A DNA stretch of 64,000 nt from contig JAUNWG010000001.1 of the NCBI GenBank assembly GCA_030540435.1, forward strand, positions 61,448-125,447. The letters are read 5' to 3'. The DNA is from Eubacteriales bacterium (GTDB taxonomy: Bacteria > Bacillota > Clostridia > Oscillospirales > Butyricicoccaceae). Numbering within the stretch: the stretch's first letter is position 1; every line of letters begins with the position of its first letter. The notes beneath the pieces are model-generated. The model saw nothing but the letters and a program-made list of their open reading frames with translations. It was not told where the DNA came from and did not search any database. Shown here piece after piece: positions 33,121-42,072 of this stretch. Made by a program: the position numbers and the translations under genes.

Positions 33121-33849
33121 ATGTCAGTTATTTCTATGAAGCAGCTGCTGGAAGCAGGCGTGCACTTCGGTCATCAGACCAGAAGATGGAACCCGAAAAT
33201 GGCACAGTACATTTTCACTGAGAGAAACGGTATCTACATCATTGATCTGCAGAAGACCGTTAAGAAGCTGGAGGAGGCTTACTTCTTCGTTCGTGATACT
33301 GCTGCTGCAGGCCAGTCCATTCTGTTTGTCGGTACCAAGAAGCAGGCACAGGACGCAATCCGTGAGGAAGCTGAGCGCGCTGGCATGTACTATGTAAACG
33401 CAAGATGGCTGGGCGGCATGCTGACCAACTTCAGCACCATGCGCACCCGTATCGCTCGTCTGAACCAGCTGAAGAAGATGCAGGAGGACGGCACCTTTGA
33501 TCTGCTGCCGAAGAAGGAAGTTATCAAGCTGCAGCTGGAGATCGCCAAGCTGGAGAAGTACCTGGGCGGCGTAAAGGACATGAAGAAGCTGCCGGGCGCT
33601 ATGTTCGTTGTTGACCCGCGCAAGGAGAAGAACGCAATCGCTGAGGCACGCAAGCTGAAGATTCCGGTAGTAGCTATCGTTGATACCAACTGCGATCCGG
33701 ATGAGGTTGATTACGTTATCCCGGGCAATGATGACGCGATCCGCGCGATCAAGCTGATCTCTTCCACTATGGCTAACGCTGTTCTGGAAGGCAAGCAGGG
33801 CGAGCAGCTCGCATCCGAAGAGGCAGAGGAAGCTAAGGCTGCTGAATAA
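33121..33849 (+). CDS. rpsB: 30S ribosomal protein S2
   Basis: This 242-aa protein is typical S2: [22 protein letters not shown] at the start, [28 protein letters not shown] and [20 protein letters not shown]. The start was chosen at ATG 33121 after AAGGAGGACATTTCA; an upstream in-frame ATG lies in the leader. It is followed by tsf in the conserved rpsB-tsf order, but with a strong terminator between them. Confidence 0.98.
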   Translation: MSVISMKQLLEAGVHFGHQTRRWNPKMAQYIFTERNGIYIIDLQKTVKKLEEAYFFVRDTAAAGQSILFVGTKKQAQDAIREEAERAGMYYVNARWLGGMLTNFSTMRTRIARLNQLKKMQEDGTFDLLPKKEVIKLQLEIAKLEKYLGGVKDMKKLPGAMFVVDPRKEKNAIAEARKLKIPVVAIVDTNCDPDEVDYVIPGNDDAIRAIKLISSTMANAVLEGKQGEQLASEEAEEAKAAE

Positions 33850-33861
33850 GTAAAATATAGG

Positions 33862-33896
33862 AAAAGCCCGCCGCGCTGATCGGGCGGGCTTTTTTC
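33862..33896 (+). terminator. rpsB-tsf intercistronic terminator
   Basis: AAAAGCCCGCC pairs with GGCGGGCTTTT and is followed by more T. It would lower tsf expression relative to rpsB. Confidence 0.9.
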
Positions 33897-33935
33897 AAAC
33901 AAACGGAATCATAAGATACAGGAGGATATTACATC

Positions 33936-34868
33936 ATGGCATTTACTGCAAAGGATGTTAAGGCACTGCGTGAGCAGACCAACGTTGGTATGATGGATTG
34001 CAAGAAGGCCCTGCAGGAGGCTGACGGCGATTTCGATAAGGCAATTGAGATCCTGCGTGAGAAGGGCCTGGCTAAGGCTGCAAAGAAGGCAAGCCGTATC
34101 GCTGCTGAGGGCATTGTCTGCATCGAGGTATGCGACGCGTGCGGCGCTGCTGCAATCGTAGAGGTCAACTCTGAGACCGACTTCGTTGCAAAGAACGCTG
34201 ACTTCCGCAAGTTCGCTTCTGATGTTGCAAAGGTTGTTATCACGGAGAATCCGGCAGATGTTGAGGCACTCAAGGCAAGCAAGATGGGCGACCTGACTGT
34301 AGAAGCTGCTCTGCAGGAGAAGGTTCTGACCATCGGCGAGAATCTGCAGATTCGCCGCTTCGAGCGCTATGACGAGTCTACCGTGAACGTTGGCTACACC
34401 CATATGGGCGGCGTCATCGGTGTTCTGGTTGCACTGGAGGTTTCTGATAACCTGAAGGGCAACGCCGCTGTTGCTGAGCTGGGCAAGGATATCGGCATGC
34501 AGGCAGCTGCAATGCGCCCGCTGTTCATGGACAAGTCTGATGTCGATCAGGCTACCCTGGACAAGGAGAAGGAGATCCTGCTGGCACAGGCGATGGAGGA
34601 GAACAAGACCGCTGCTAAGCCGAAGCCGCAGAACATCATCGAGAAGATGGTTATGGGCCGTATTGGCAAGTACTACGAGGAGAACTGCCTCCTGCAGCAG
34701 GCTTTTGTTAAGGAGAACAAGGTTTCTGTAGAGAAGCACATCGCTGCAGTTGCAAAGGAACTGGGCGGCTCGATCAAGCTGGTCAAGTATACCCGCTATG
34801 AGAAGGGCGAAGGCATTGAGAAGAAGCAGGATGACTTCGCAGCAGAAGTTGCTTCCATGACCAAGTAA
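33936..34868 (+). CDS. tsf: Elongation factor Ts
   Basis: This 310-aa guanine nucleotide exchange factor recycles EF-Tu. It has the N-terminal UBA-like domain (VKALREQTNVGMMDCKKAL), the core motif VEVNSETDFVAKN, and the C-terminal KYYEENCLLQQAFVK. Length and motifs are normal. AGGAGG precedes the ATG with eleven bases spacing. No promoter was identified between the rpsB terminator and this gene, so it depends on read-through or a weak promoter. Confidence 0.98.
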   Translation: MAFTAKDVKALREQTNVGMMDCKKALQEADGDFDKAIEILREKGLAKAAKKASRIAAEGIVCIEVCDACGAAAIVEVNSETDFVAKNADFRKFASDVAKVVITENPADVEALKASKMGDLTVEAALQEKVLTIGENLQIRRFERYDESTVNVGYTHMGGVIGVLVALEVSDNLKGNAAVAELGKDIGMQAAAMRPLFMDKSDVDQATLDKEKEILLAQAMEENKTAAKPKPQNIIEKMVMGRIGKYYEENCLLQQAFVKENKVSVEKHIAAVAKELGGSIKLVKYTRYEKGEGIEKKQDDFAAEVASMTK

Positions 34869-34897
34869 GTATTGTATTCAAATATTTGATATACAGA

Positions 34898-34937
34898 AGC
34901 AAAGCCCCCTGCCGGCTGCGCGGGGGGCTGCTTTGCT
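34898..34937. terminator. Hairpin after tsf
   Basis: AGCAAAGCCCCC and GGGGGGCTGCTTTGCT form a long stem with a short mismatch. No T-run follows, so termination is likely but imperfect. Confidence 0.55.
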
Positions 34938-34999
34938 GGATGGCAATTTACTCGGTTACAGTTTAATCTACTAAAGTATCGATTGAGAGGACAAACACA

Positions 35000-35974
35000 A
35001 TGGCACCACAGAAGGGCAATTTGATGACATACCGCAAGGATATTCAAGTTGTGGATGCAACCATTCGCGACGGCGGTCTGTGCAATAATTTTTACTTTGA
35101 TGATGAATTTATCCGCGACTTGTATACAACCAATCTGGAATCCGGCGTGGAATATATGGAATTTGGTTACAAGGCGTCGCGTGACCTGTTCAACCCGGAA
35201 GAGTTTGGCAAGTGGAAGTTCTGCAATGACGATGATATCTATGAGATCGTCGGAGAAAACGACACCGATTTGAAGGTCTGCGTCATGGCGGATGTCGGAC
35301 GTACCAATTACAAGCGCGATATTGTTGAGCGCAGCAACAGCCCGGTCGACCTTGTCCGTGTTGCAACGTATATCAACACCATGCCGGCTGCGATCGAAAT
35401 GATCGAGCACTGCGCAAAGATGGGATATGAGACGACCTGCAATATCATGGCGGTTTCCAAGGCGCACAGAGAGGATCTGCTGGAAGCACTGGACATGATC
35501 GGCAAGAGCCCAGCGGATGCGGTCTACCTGGTAGACAGCTATGGTTCGCTGTACCCGGAGGAGATCCGCAACCTGTCAGAGATGTATCTGGAGCAGATGG
35601 ATAAGTATGGCAAAAAGGTCGGCATCCATGCGCACAACAACCAGCAGCTCGCATTCGCCAATACCATTGAAGCGTGTTCGGTCGGCGTGAGCATGCTGGA
35701 CGCAACGATGAACGGCATGGGTCGCGGCGCAGGCAACTGCATGATGGAACAGCTGCTGGGCTTCCTCAAAAACCCGAAATACCAGCTGCCGCCGGTACTG
35801 CGCTTCCTTGAGCAGCATATGGACAAGCTGCGGGAAGACGGCGTGCAGTGGGGCTATCAGACTGCATATCTGCTGACCGGACGCCTGAACATGCATCCGC
35901 GTGCTGCAATCAGCTTTACAAAGGAGAAGCGCCATGATTATGCGCGTTTCTATCTGGATATGGATCAGGAATAA
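35000..35974 (+). CDS. HMGL-like aldolase catalytic domain protein
   Basis: This 324-aa TIM-barrel protein belongs to the DRE-TIM metallolyase family with HMG-CoA lyase and 4-hydroxy-2-oxovalerate aldolase. The family signature is VVDATIRDGGLCNNF (Arg-Asp metal and base site), followed by VYLVDSYGSLYPEEI and the metal-binding GIHAHNNQQLAFAN. It lacks the C-terminal regulatory domain of isopropylmalate synthases. An aldolase or lyase reaction is likely, but the substrate is unknown. An alternative start at 35024 (MTYRKD) is possible. Flanking terminators make it monocistronic. Confidence 0.85.
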   Translation: MAPQKGNLMTYRKDIQVVDATIRDGGLCNNFYFDDEFIRDLYTTNLESGVEYMEFGYKASRDLFNPEEFGKWKFCNDDDIYEIVGENDTDLKVCVMADVGRTNYKRDIVERSNSPVDLVRVATYINTMPAAIEMIEHCAKMGYETTCNIMAVSKAHREDLLEALDMIGKSPADAVYLVDSYGSLYPEEIRNLSEMYLEQMDKYGKKVGIHAHNNQQLAFANTIEACSVGVSMLDATMNGMGRGAGNCMMEQLLGFLKNPKYQLPPVLRFLEQHMDKLREDGVQWGYQTAYLLTGRLNMHPRAAISFTKEKRHDYARFYLDMDQE

Positions 35975-35983
35975 TTAAAAAAT

Positions 35984-36019
35984 GATGCCCTCTGTCTGAC
36001 TGGCAGAGGCATCTTTTTT
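35984..36019 (+). terminator. Terminator after the aldolase gene
   Basis: GATGCCCTCTG against CAGAGGCATC (one unpaired base) is followed by TTTTTTTA. Confidence 0.85.
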
Positions 36020-36099
36020 ATCAATATTTTCAGCAAAGGCATATGCTTTTTTGTGCATTGTGTAAATGCACAAAAACCAAAATATGTAACAAACGTACA

Positions 36100-36128
36100 T
36101 TGTACAATATTCCTATGTGCTGTATAAT
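36100..36128 (+). promoter_or_regulatory. Promoter of the LysR gene
   Basis: TTGTAC (36100-36105), a 17-bp spacer and TATAAT (36123-36128). The -35 box lies in the short palindrome TTGTACAA, a possible operator. Confidence 0.75.
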
Positions 36129-36190
36129 AATGATAGGGAATAAATGGCTGAAATGGTCAGCCGAGAGATAGCATTAGGGAGGACATAGGA

Positions 36191-37075
36191 ATGACTTTGC
36201 GAAATCTGCGGATTTTTCTGGCAGTGGCAGATTGTGGAAGCATGAGTGAAGCAGCGAAGAAAATGCATATTGCCCAGCCGTCTGTCAGCGGCACCATCGG
36301 TGAGATCGAAGACCAGTATGGTGTGCGACTGTTTGAGCGCTTGGGCCGTCGGCTGTATATTACACCTACGGGCAGGCAGCTGAGCGAGTACGCCAGACAT
36401 ATCCTGTCCATGTATGATGCGATGGAGCAGCAGCTGAAAAATGCTGATGAGACGGATATGCTGCGTATCGGTGCAACGGTTACTGTTGGCACATGTATTC
36501 TGGGTGGCGTGTTGCAGCGGTATATTTCCGAGACGCACAATCAGTCACCACAGGTCGTGGTGGACAACACACGGGTCATTGAGAACATGCTGCTTAAGAG
36601 TGAGCTGGATGTGGGAATTATAGAAGGCCGGATCACCAGCCCTGATCTTGTGACGCAGTTCATGATGAATGACCCGCTGGCGCTGGTTTGTGCACGGGAC
36701 AAAAATCCGTTCGGCACGAAAAAATCTGTGCATTTGGCGGATTTGGAAAATGTTCCGTTTATCCTGCGTGAAAAAGGGAGCGGTACCCGTGCGGTCTTTG
36801 AAAATGCCATGCCAAATTTTAAAGAGCAGTGGGTGTGCAACAACAGCGAAGCCATCCTGCGCGGCGTAGAGATGGGCTTTGGCGTGACCGTGATCTCCCG
36901 CCGGCTCGCGCAGGAACGCCTGCAGGCAGGCACGTTGACAGAGATCCGTGTGGTGGATGCACCATTGGAACGCCAGTTTTCCATCGTGTGGCATAAGAAC
37001 AAATATCTTGGCAGCAGTATGCAGCAGTTTATTTCCACCTGCGCGCAGTATGGCAAGGTGTTTGGCGGAAAATAA
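36191..37075 (+). CDS. LysR-family transcriptional regulator
   Basis: This 294-aa regulator has the N-terminal winged HTH (LRNLRIFLAVADCGSMSEAAKKMHIAQPSVS as separate helices, ~1-60) and a periplasmic-binding-like effector domain (~90-290). The effector domain shows LRIGATVTVGTCILGGVL and GVEMGFGVTVISRRLAQ. Its general look resembles CysL/CbbR-type members. Its neighbours (aldolase and PPK2 genes) point in different operons, so the target is unknown. AGGGAGGACATAGGA precedes the ATG. Confidence 0.9.
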   Translation: MTLRNLRIFLAVADCGSMSEAAKKMHIAQPSVSGTIGEIEDQYGVRLFERLGRRLYITPTGRQLSEYARHILSMYDAMEQQLKNADETDMLRIGATVTVGTCILGGVLQRYISETHNQSPQVVVDNTRVIENMLLKSELDVGIIEGRITSPDLVTQFMMNDPLALVCARDKNPFGTKKSVHLADLENVPFILREKGSGTRAVFENAMPNFKEQWVCNNSEAILRGVEMGFGVTVISRRLAQERLQAGTLTEIRVVDAPLERQFSIVWHKNKYLGSSMQQFISTCAQYGKVFGGK

Positions 37076-37091
37076 TCAGAGAAAGATAAGT

Positions 37092-37124
37092 GCCGCCGGT
37101 CAATGCAGACCGGCGGCTTTTTGT
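37092..37124. terminator. Bidirectional terminator
   Basis: GCCGCCGGTC and GACCGGCGGC pair perfectly around 6 nt, followed by TTTTTGTAT. It separates the LysR gene from the convergent PPK2 gene. Confidence 0.9.
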
Positions 37125-37130
37125 ATACAG

Positions 37131-38609
37131 TTACAGCTTTGCTTCAATGGCGTCGTTGAGTGTCTGGATCGCCTTGATGCGTCCGAATAGCTTGTCCTGC
37201 GATTCGATGATCGTCCACGGCGCGTATTCTGTGGAGGTCAGGCGGATCATATCATTGACCGCTGTTTCGTACAGATCCCACTTTTCGCGGTTGCGCCAGT
37301 CCTCATCCGTGATCTTCCACTGCTTTTCCGGTGTGTTCTGCCGCTCTGTGAAACGGCGGAGCTGCTCATCCGAGTCGATATGCAGCCAGAATTTAATGAG
37401 GATCGCGCCCCATTTCTCCAGCTCGTATTCAAACTCATTCAGCTCCTGATAGGCGCGCTTCCATTCCTCTTCTGTGCAGAAGCCCTCCAAGCGTTCTACC
37501 ATCACGCGGCCATACCATGTGCGGTCGAATACCGTCACATGACCGTCCTTCGGCAGATTCTGCCAGAAACGCCACAGATGGTGGTGTGATTTCTCGATTG
37601 CGGTTGGGGAGGCAATGGGGACTACCTCATACCCGCGGGGGTCAAGCGCGGCGGTGAGCCGCTTGATGTTGCCGCCCTTGCCCGCAGCGTCCCAGCCCTC
37701 ATAGGCGATGACGATCGGGATACGCGCACGGTAGAGTTTATTGTGCAGCCTGGACAGCTTTTTTTGCTCTGTTTTTAGCATATCGCGATACTTGTCCTGC
37801 TCAAGCCTGCGGTACAGCGGGACGTCCTCCAGCTTTGGCTTTTTCACCAGCTGGAAGCTGTGCACCTGCGCATGATATTCCGACGGGACGATGATTTTCG
37901 GGGCGTCCAGTGCCTGTCGGATAGAATCGACGATGATCTGATAGATTTCGTTCATTGCGCTGCGGCGCTCATGTGCGCCGATGATATGCCAAGGGGCAAA
38001 GACGGTATTGGTCTGTTGCAGCATTTCATCGTAGACACGGTAATATTCTTTATAGTGCTTATTGCGGAACTTATCGCGCTCTGTGACGCGCCAGCGTGTA
38101 TTTTTGCTGGACATCAGCTTTTCGTGGCGCCTTGCCTGCTCTTTTTGGGAAATATGCAGGAAGAACTTGATGATAAGGCAGCCGTCCTGCGAGAGCTGCC
38201 GCTCAAAGGTATTGATGCTGTCCATGCGGCTGTAGGCTTCCTCTGCACTAAGACCCTTTTCGATTCGTGCGCGGGAGACTTCCGGATACCAGCTCTCATC
38301 AAAAATCACCATCTTGCCCTTTTCTGGCGTGCGGCGCCAGTGTCGCCACAGGAACGGATAGCGCTGCTCCTCCGGGGTCGGGTCTTTGGTGTTGTATACC
38401 TTGAAAAAGCGGGGGTCAAGGGTTTGGATCATGTTGGCGATCATGCTGCCCTTGCCGGAGGAATCCCAGCCCTCAAATAGCACAATGACGGGCAGCTTGC
38501 TTTCTTTCATGCGGTGCTGCAGCTTTGCCAGCTCGCCGCGCACAGCCTTGGTTTCCAGACGATATTCTACATCGGTCATGCGGTGGTTAAAATCAATACT
38601 GCTTAACAT
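37131..38609 (-). CDS. pap: Tandem PPK2-domain polyphosphate:AMP phosphotransferase
   Basis: This 492-aa protein has two PPK2 kinase domains. Domain 1 (~30-230) has Walker A FEGWDSSGKG; domain 2 (~270-490) has YEGWDAAGKG. The lid motif DRxWYxR is intact in domain 2 (DRTWYGR) but altered in domain 1 (DESWYPE), as expected for two-domain class II enzymes in which the C-terminal domain is catalytic. It would use polyphosphate to phosphorylate AMP to ADP. The start was chosen at ATG 38607-38609 after AAAGGAGGGC. It seems monocistronic. Confidence 0.9.
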   Translation of the reverse strand: MLSSIDFNHRMTDVEYRLETKAVRGELAKLQHRMKESKLPVIVLFEGWDSSGKGSMIANMIQTLDPRFFKVYNTKDPTPEEQRYPFLWRHWRRTPEKGKMVIFDESWYPEVSRARIEKGLSAEEAYSRMDSINTFERQLSQDGCLIIKFFLHISQKEQARRHEKLMSSKNTRWRVTERDKFRNKHYKEYYRVYDEMLQQTNTVFAPWHIIGAHERRSAMNEIYQIIVDSIRQALDAPKIIVPSEYHAQVHSFQLVKKPKLEDVPLYRRLEQDKYRDMLKTEQKKLSRLHNKLYRARIPIVIAYEGWDAAGKGGNIKRLTAALDPRGYEVVPIASPTAIEKSHHHLWRFWQNLPKDGHVTVFDRTWYGRVMVERLEGFCTEEEWKRAYQELNEFEYELEKWGAILIKFWLHIDSDEQLRRFTERQNTPEKQWKITDEDWRNREKWDLYETAVNDMIRLTSTEYAPWTIIESQDKLFGRIKAIQTLNDAIEAKL

Positions 38610-38767
38610 TATAGTATGCCCTCCTTTGTGCTGCATTGTAACGATCGCTTTATACTATTATAACAGAATTAAATGGGAAATTCACCCCTATTCTGTACAA
38701 AATGACAGGGAATCTTTGTGCATAATGATAGGACTTGCGTGAAGGTGCCCAAAATTCAATATTTTGC

Positions 38768-38797
38768 TTGACAATATACGGAAGATGCTGATACTAT
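38768..38797 (+). promoter_or_regulatory. Promoter of perR-rbr
   Basis: TTGACA (38768-38773), an 18-bp spacer and TACTAT (38792-38797). The AT-rich stretch just downstream (38810-38835) resembles a loose Per box and may allow autoregulation; this is weak. Confidence 0.7.
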
Positions 38798-38847
38798 CAA
38801 ATAAAGAATGATTCCTAATTTTATTATTATACTAAAGAGGTGGTCGA

Positions 38848-39234
38848 ATGAAGTATTCCAGAAAGCGGGAGATGGTTTGGGAGGCTGTGAAGCAGTCAAA
38901 CCTGCACCCGACTGCAGATATGGTATACCAGCAGGTGCGGAAGAAGGATCCGGCCATCAGTCTTGCAACGGTATACCGCAACCTGAACCAGCTTGCAGAG
39001 AATCAGATGATCCGTCGTATTGTTGTTCCGGGGGACTCTGACCATTTTGATTGCGCAATGATGTATCATGAGCACATGATTTGCACAAAATGTGGTAGAG
39101 TCGTAGATATCTGGCCGGAGCAGCCGCTGACGGAAAAGTTCCAGGAATTGTCCGATGCAGCAGTTACCGGTTATGACCTTGTTCTGTACGGACTGTGCCG
39201 TGACTGCATGGAACAGGAGGTACAGACAGACTGA
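38848..39234 (+). CDS. perR: Fur-family regulator, PerR-like
   Basis: This 128-aa metal-dependent repressor has a winged-helix N-terminal domain (SLATVYRNLNQLAENQ) and a C-terminal metal domain. The structural zinc site is CTKCG plus CRDC, and YHEHMICTKC carries regulatory-metal His ligands. PerR assignment rests on the short form and on the rubrerythrin gene 35 bp downstream, a peroxide-defence target in anaerobes. Fur or Zur specificity cannot be fully excluded. Confidence 0.85.
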   Translation: MKYSRKREMVWEAVKQSNLHPTADMVYQQVRKKDPAISLATVYRNLNQLAENQMIRRIVVPGDSDHFDCAMMYHEHMICTKCGRVVDIWPEQPLTEKFQELSDAAVTGYDLVLYGLCRDCMEQEVQTD

Positions 39235-39269
39235 CAGGGCATGACAGTGCCTGGAAAGGATGATGTACC

Positions 39270-39809
39270 ATGGAGCTGAAGGGTTCCAGAACAGAAGCAA
39301 ACCTGATGGCGGCGTTTGCCGGCGAATCGCAGGCGAGATGTAAGTACACGTATTACGCGGACAAGGCCAGAAAGGATGGCTTTGAACAGATCGGCGCATT
39401 GTTTCAGGAGACTGCGGACAATGAAAAAGAACATGCGGAAATATGGTTTCGGCTGCTGCACGGCGGCGAGATGCCGGACACCCTTGCCGATCTGAAGGAT
39501 GCGGCAGCTGGCGAAAACTTTGAGTGGACGGATATGTATCCGGGCTTTGCCGAGGAAGCGCGGCGGGAAGGCTTTGACCATATCGCGTTTCTGTTTGAAC
39601 GGGTGGCAGCGATCGAAAAGGAGCATGAGGCACGATACCTTAAGCTGCTGGAGAACGTAGACGAAGGGGTGGTATTTTCCAGGGAGCAGGATACCATCTG
39701 GAAATGCCGCAACTGTGGTCATATCGTTGTCGGAAAGAAAGCGCCGCAGGTCTGCCCGGTATGCAGTTATCCGCAGGCTTATTTTGAGATCAAGGCGGAA
39801 AACTATTGA
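39270..39809 (+). CDS. rbr: Rubrerythrin
   Basis: This 179-aa non-haem iron peroxidase has a ferritin-like di-iron domain ([46 protein letters not shown]) and a C-terminal rubredoxin domain ([16 protein letters not shown]). It reduces hydrogen peroxide in anaerobes. It follows perR in one operon and is ended by a hairpin with a T-run at 39835-39870. Confidence 0.95.
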   Translation: MELKGSRTEANLMAAFAGESQARCKYTYYADKARKDGFEQIGALFQETADNEKEHAEIWFRLLHGGEMPDTLADLKDAAAGENFEWTDMYPGFAEEARREGFDHIAFLFERVAAIEKEHEARYLKLLENVDEGVVFSREQDTIWKCRNCGHIVVGKKAPQVCPVCSYPQAYFEIKAENY

Positions 39810-39834
39810 GTCGAAAAGCATACGCCCTTTTCCG

Positions 39835-39870
39835 GCGGCGGGAGCAGTAGCTTCTGCCGCTTGCTTTTTC
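39835..39870 (+). terminator. Terminator after rbr
   Basis: GCGGCGGGAGC pairs with GCTTCTGCCGC (two G-U pairs, 4-nt loop), followed by TTGCTTTTTC. Confidence 0.8.
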
Positions 39871-39986
39871 TGCGGACGGACTGGTACAGAATGAGGGGAA
39901 ATCGCGGCCATTCTAACAACAAAAGTGGATATTTGGAAACAAATTGGAAAAACATGTCTGGGTTTGTGCAATTTGCGAAAAACACG

Positions 39987-40015
39987 TTGCGATAGACAAA
40001 GAAGTTTGATATAAT
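39987..40015 (+). promoter_or_regulatory. Promoter of pfkA
   Basis: TTGCGA (39987-39992), a 17-bp spacer and TATAAT (40010-40015). The remaining part of the 302-bp gap (39871-39986) shows nothing further; the leader is about 90 nt. Confidence 0.8.
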
Positions 40016-40111
40016 AAGAACAATAATTTACTCCGGCATCACAAATTTATTACTGTACTGTTATGGAAGTGCAGTTTTATCGGAGCAGAGATAGAATAAG
40101 GAGGAACTATC

Positions 40112-41263
40112 ATGAAACGCATCGGTATGCTGACCAGCGGCGGCGACTGCCAGGGTTTGAACTCTACCCTGCGCGGCGTTGCAAAGGCGCTGTATGAGGA
40201 ATATGGCAAGGAAATTGAAATTTACGGTTTCCGTGATGGCTACCGCGGACTGATCGAGGGCGATGTACGCCTGATGTCTCCGCGTGACTTCTCCGGTATC
40301 CTGACTGTTGGCGGCACAATTTTGGGCACCTCGCGTCAGCCGTTCAAGAACATGCGCGATAAGGATGAAAACGGCGTTGACAAGGTAACAAAGATGATCG
40401 CTACCTACAACAAAATGGAGTTGGATTGTCTGGTTATTCTTGGCGGCAACGGCACGACCAAGACCGCAAACCTTCTGCGTGAAGAGGGACTGAATGTCAT
40501 TTCCCTGCCGAAGACCATTGACAATGACCTGTGGGGCACTGAAGTGACCTTTGGCTATCAGACCGCAATGGATATTGCTACCGATGTTATTGATAAAATC
40601 CACTCCACTGCCACCTCCCATAGCCGTGTATTTCTTGTTGAGATCATGGGCCATGGCGCAGGCTGGCTGACGTTGACGGCAGGTTTGGCAGGCGGCGCAG
40701 ATATCATCCTGATCCCGGAGATTCCGTATGACCTGAATAGCGTCTGCAAAAAGCTGGAAGAGCGCCGCAAGCATGGGCATTCCTTCACGATCGTAGCTGT
40801 AGCAGAGGGCGCAATTTCTGTTGAAGAGGCTGCAATGTCCAAGAAGGAATTCAAGGCGTCCCGCGCTGCAATGACTGATCCGTCTATCAGCTTTAAGCTG
40901 GCACGTGAGCTGGGCGAAATGTGCGGACAGGAGATCCGTGTCGTGAACCCGGGCCACTTCCAGAGAGGCGGCGGACCGGATGCATATGACCGCATCCTGA
41001 CGACCCGTCTGGGTACCGGCGCTGCCCGCCTGATCAAGCACAAGCAGTATGGCAACATGGTAGCGATCCGCAACAATCAGATCGTTGCTGTACCGCTGAG
41101 CGAGGTTGCCGGCAAGCTCAAGACTGTCCCGGTGGATCATGACCTCATTCAGGCAGCACGCGACATCGGCATCAGCTTCGGTGACGAAAAGCCGGAAAAG
41201 AAAGAGAAGAAGGACAAGAAAAAGGATAAGGATAAGAAGACGGACAAGGAAAAGAAAGACTGA
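40112..41263 (+). CDS. pfkA: 6-phosphofructokinase with lysine-rich C-terminal tail
   Basis: This 383-aa enzyme phosphorylates fructose-6-phosphate. The N-terminal nucleotide loop is LTSGGDCQGLN. The phosphoryl-donor loop is GGNGTT (111-116), with Asn113 where most ATP enzymes have Asp and Gly114 as in ATP-dependent forms. The catalytic loop is PKTIDND (133-139), with Lys134 as in PPi-using enzymes where E. coli has Gly. It is therefore a mixed type; ATP use is likelier but PPi is not excluded. Residues ~358-383 are an unusual tail with 14 Lys in 25 positions. AAGGAGGAACTATC precedes the ATG. Confidence 0.9.
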   Translation: MKRIGMLTSGGDCQGLNSTLRGVAKALYEEYGKEIEIYGFRDGYRGLIEGDVRLMSPRDFSGILTVGGTILGTSRQPFKNMRDKDENGVDKVTKMIATYNKMELDCLVILGGNGTTKTANLLREEGLNVISLPKTIDNDLWGTEVTFGYQTAMDIATDVIDKIHSTATSHSRVFLVEIMGHGAGWLTLTAGLAGGADIILIPEIPYDLNSVCKKLEERRKHGHSFTIVAVAEGAISVEEAAMSKKEFKASRAAMTDPSISFKLARELGEMCGQEIRVVNPGHFQRGGGPDAYDRILTTRLGTGAARLIKHKQYGNMVAIRNNQIVAVPLSEVAGKLKTVPVDHDLIQAARDIGISFGDEKPEKKEKKDKKKDKDKKTDKEKKD

Positions 41264-41295
41264 GTATTTTAGATACGCCCGAAAGGGAAAGCGGG

Positions 41296-41320
41296 CTGCC
41301 CGGCATTGCTGTCCGGGCAG
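41296..41320 (+). terminator. Hairpin after pfkA
   Basis: CTGCCCGG and CCGGGCAG pair perfectly, followed only by CTCTTCC. It may weaken read-through into the flavodoxin-like gene. Confidence 0.5.
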
Positions 41321-41343
41321 CTCTTCCGGGCTATGGAGCATGT

Positions 41344-42072
41344 ATGAACATCACAGTAATTTATGGGTCGCAGCGCCACGGCAGCACATGGCATATTGCG
41401 CAGAAGTTTATATCAGAGCTGGCGTGCGGCGGGGCCGTCCGGGAATTTTATCTGCCGGCAGCCCTGCCGAAAATGTGCTGTGGCTGCGGTAACTGCTTTA
41501 CGCAGGGCGCGCGATTTTGCCCGCACCGGCAGTATGTGGAGCCGCTTGCACGGGCTTTGGATCAGGCTGATTTGATCATGCTGGTGAGTGCAACATATGT
41601 ATACCATTCCACTGGTGCAATGAAAAATTTCCTGGACCATTTTGCCTATCGGTGGATGGTTCATCGCCCATCGCCAACTATGTTTACCAAATCTGCGCTG
41701 GCGATTACAACGGCAGCGGGCGGCGGTATGAAGTCTGCGTTAAAGGACATGATGGATTCGCTGACCTTCTGGGGCGTCGGTAAAATCTGGACCTATGGCA
41801 AGGCAGTATATGCCATAGACTGGGACGGCGTACCAGCACGCACACGCAGGGCGATTGACCGCGATGTCATCCGGCTGGCGGATAAGATCGGGCAGGGCGG
41901 CTGTGCTACGGTGCCTTCTACAGCCCAGCAGGGCAAATTCCATGCGATGCGGATGCTGAACAAGATGAAACCGCTGTCGGCGCTCGACAGGGAATACTGG
42001 GGGGTGCAGGGCTGGCTGGATGACGTGCGTCCGTGGGATACGGTGGACCGTACACCGGAGGACTTGAAATGA
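41344..42072 (+). CDS. Flavodoxin-fold NAD(P)H-dependent FMN oxidoreductase
   Basis: This 242-aa protein has the FMN-binding start NITVIYGSQRHGSTWHIAQ, a Cys cluster CCGCGNCFTQGARFC similar to iron-sulfur flavoproteins, and SATYVYHSTGAMKNFLDHF contacting the flavin. The Cys spacing suggests a possible [4Fe-4S] cluster, but that is not certain. It would be a cytoplasmic electron-transfer flavoenzyme. Its stop overlaps the next gene's ATG by four bases, so the two are coupled. Confidence 0.82.
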   Translation: MNITVIYGSQRHGSTWHIAQKFISELACGGAVREFYLPAALPKMCCGCGNCFTQGARFCPHRQYVEPLARALDQADLIMLVSATYVYHSTGAMKNFLDHFAYRWMVHRPSPTMFTKSALAITTAAGGGMKSALKDMMDSLTFWGVGKIWTYGKAVYAIDWDGVPARTRRAIDRDVIRLADKIGQGGCATVPSTAQQGKFHAMRMLNKMKPLSALDREYWGVQGWLDDVRPWDTVDRTPEDLK

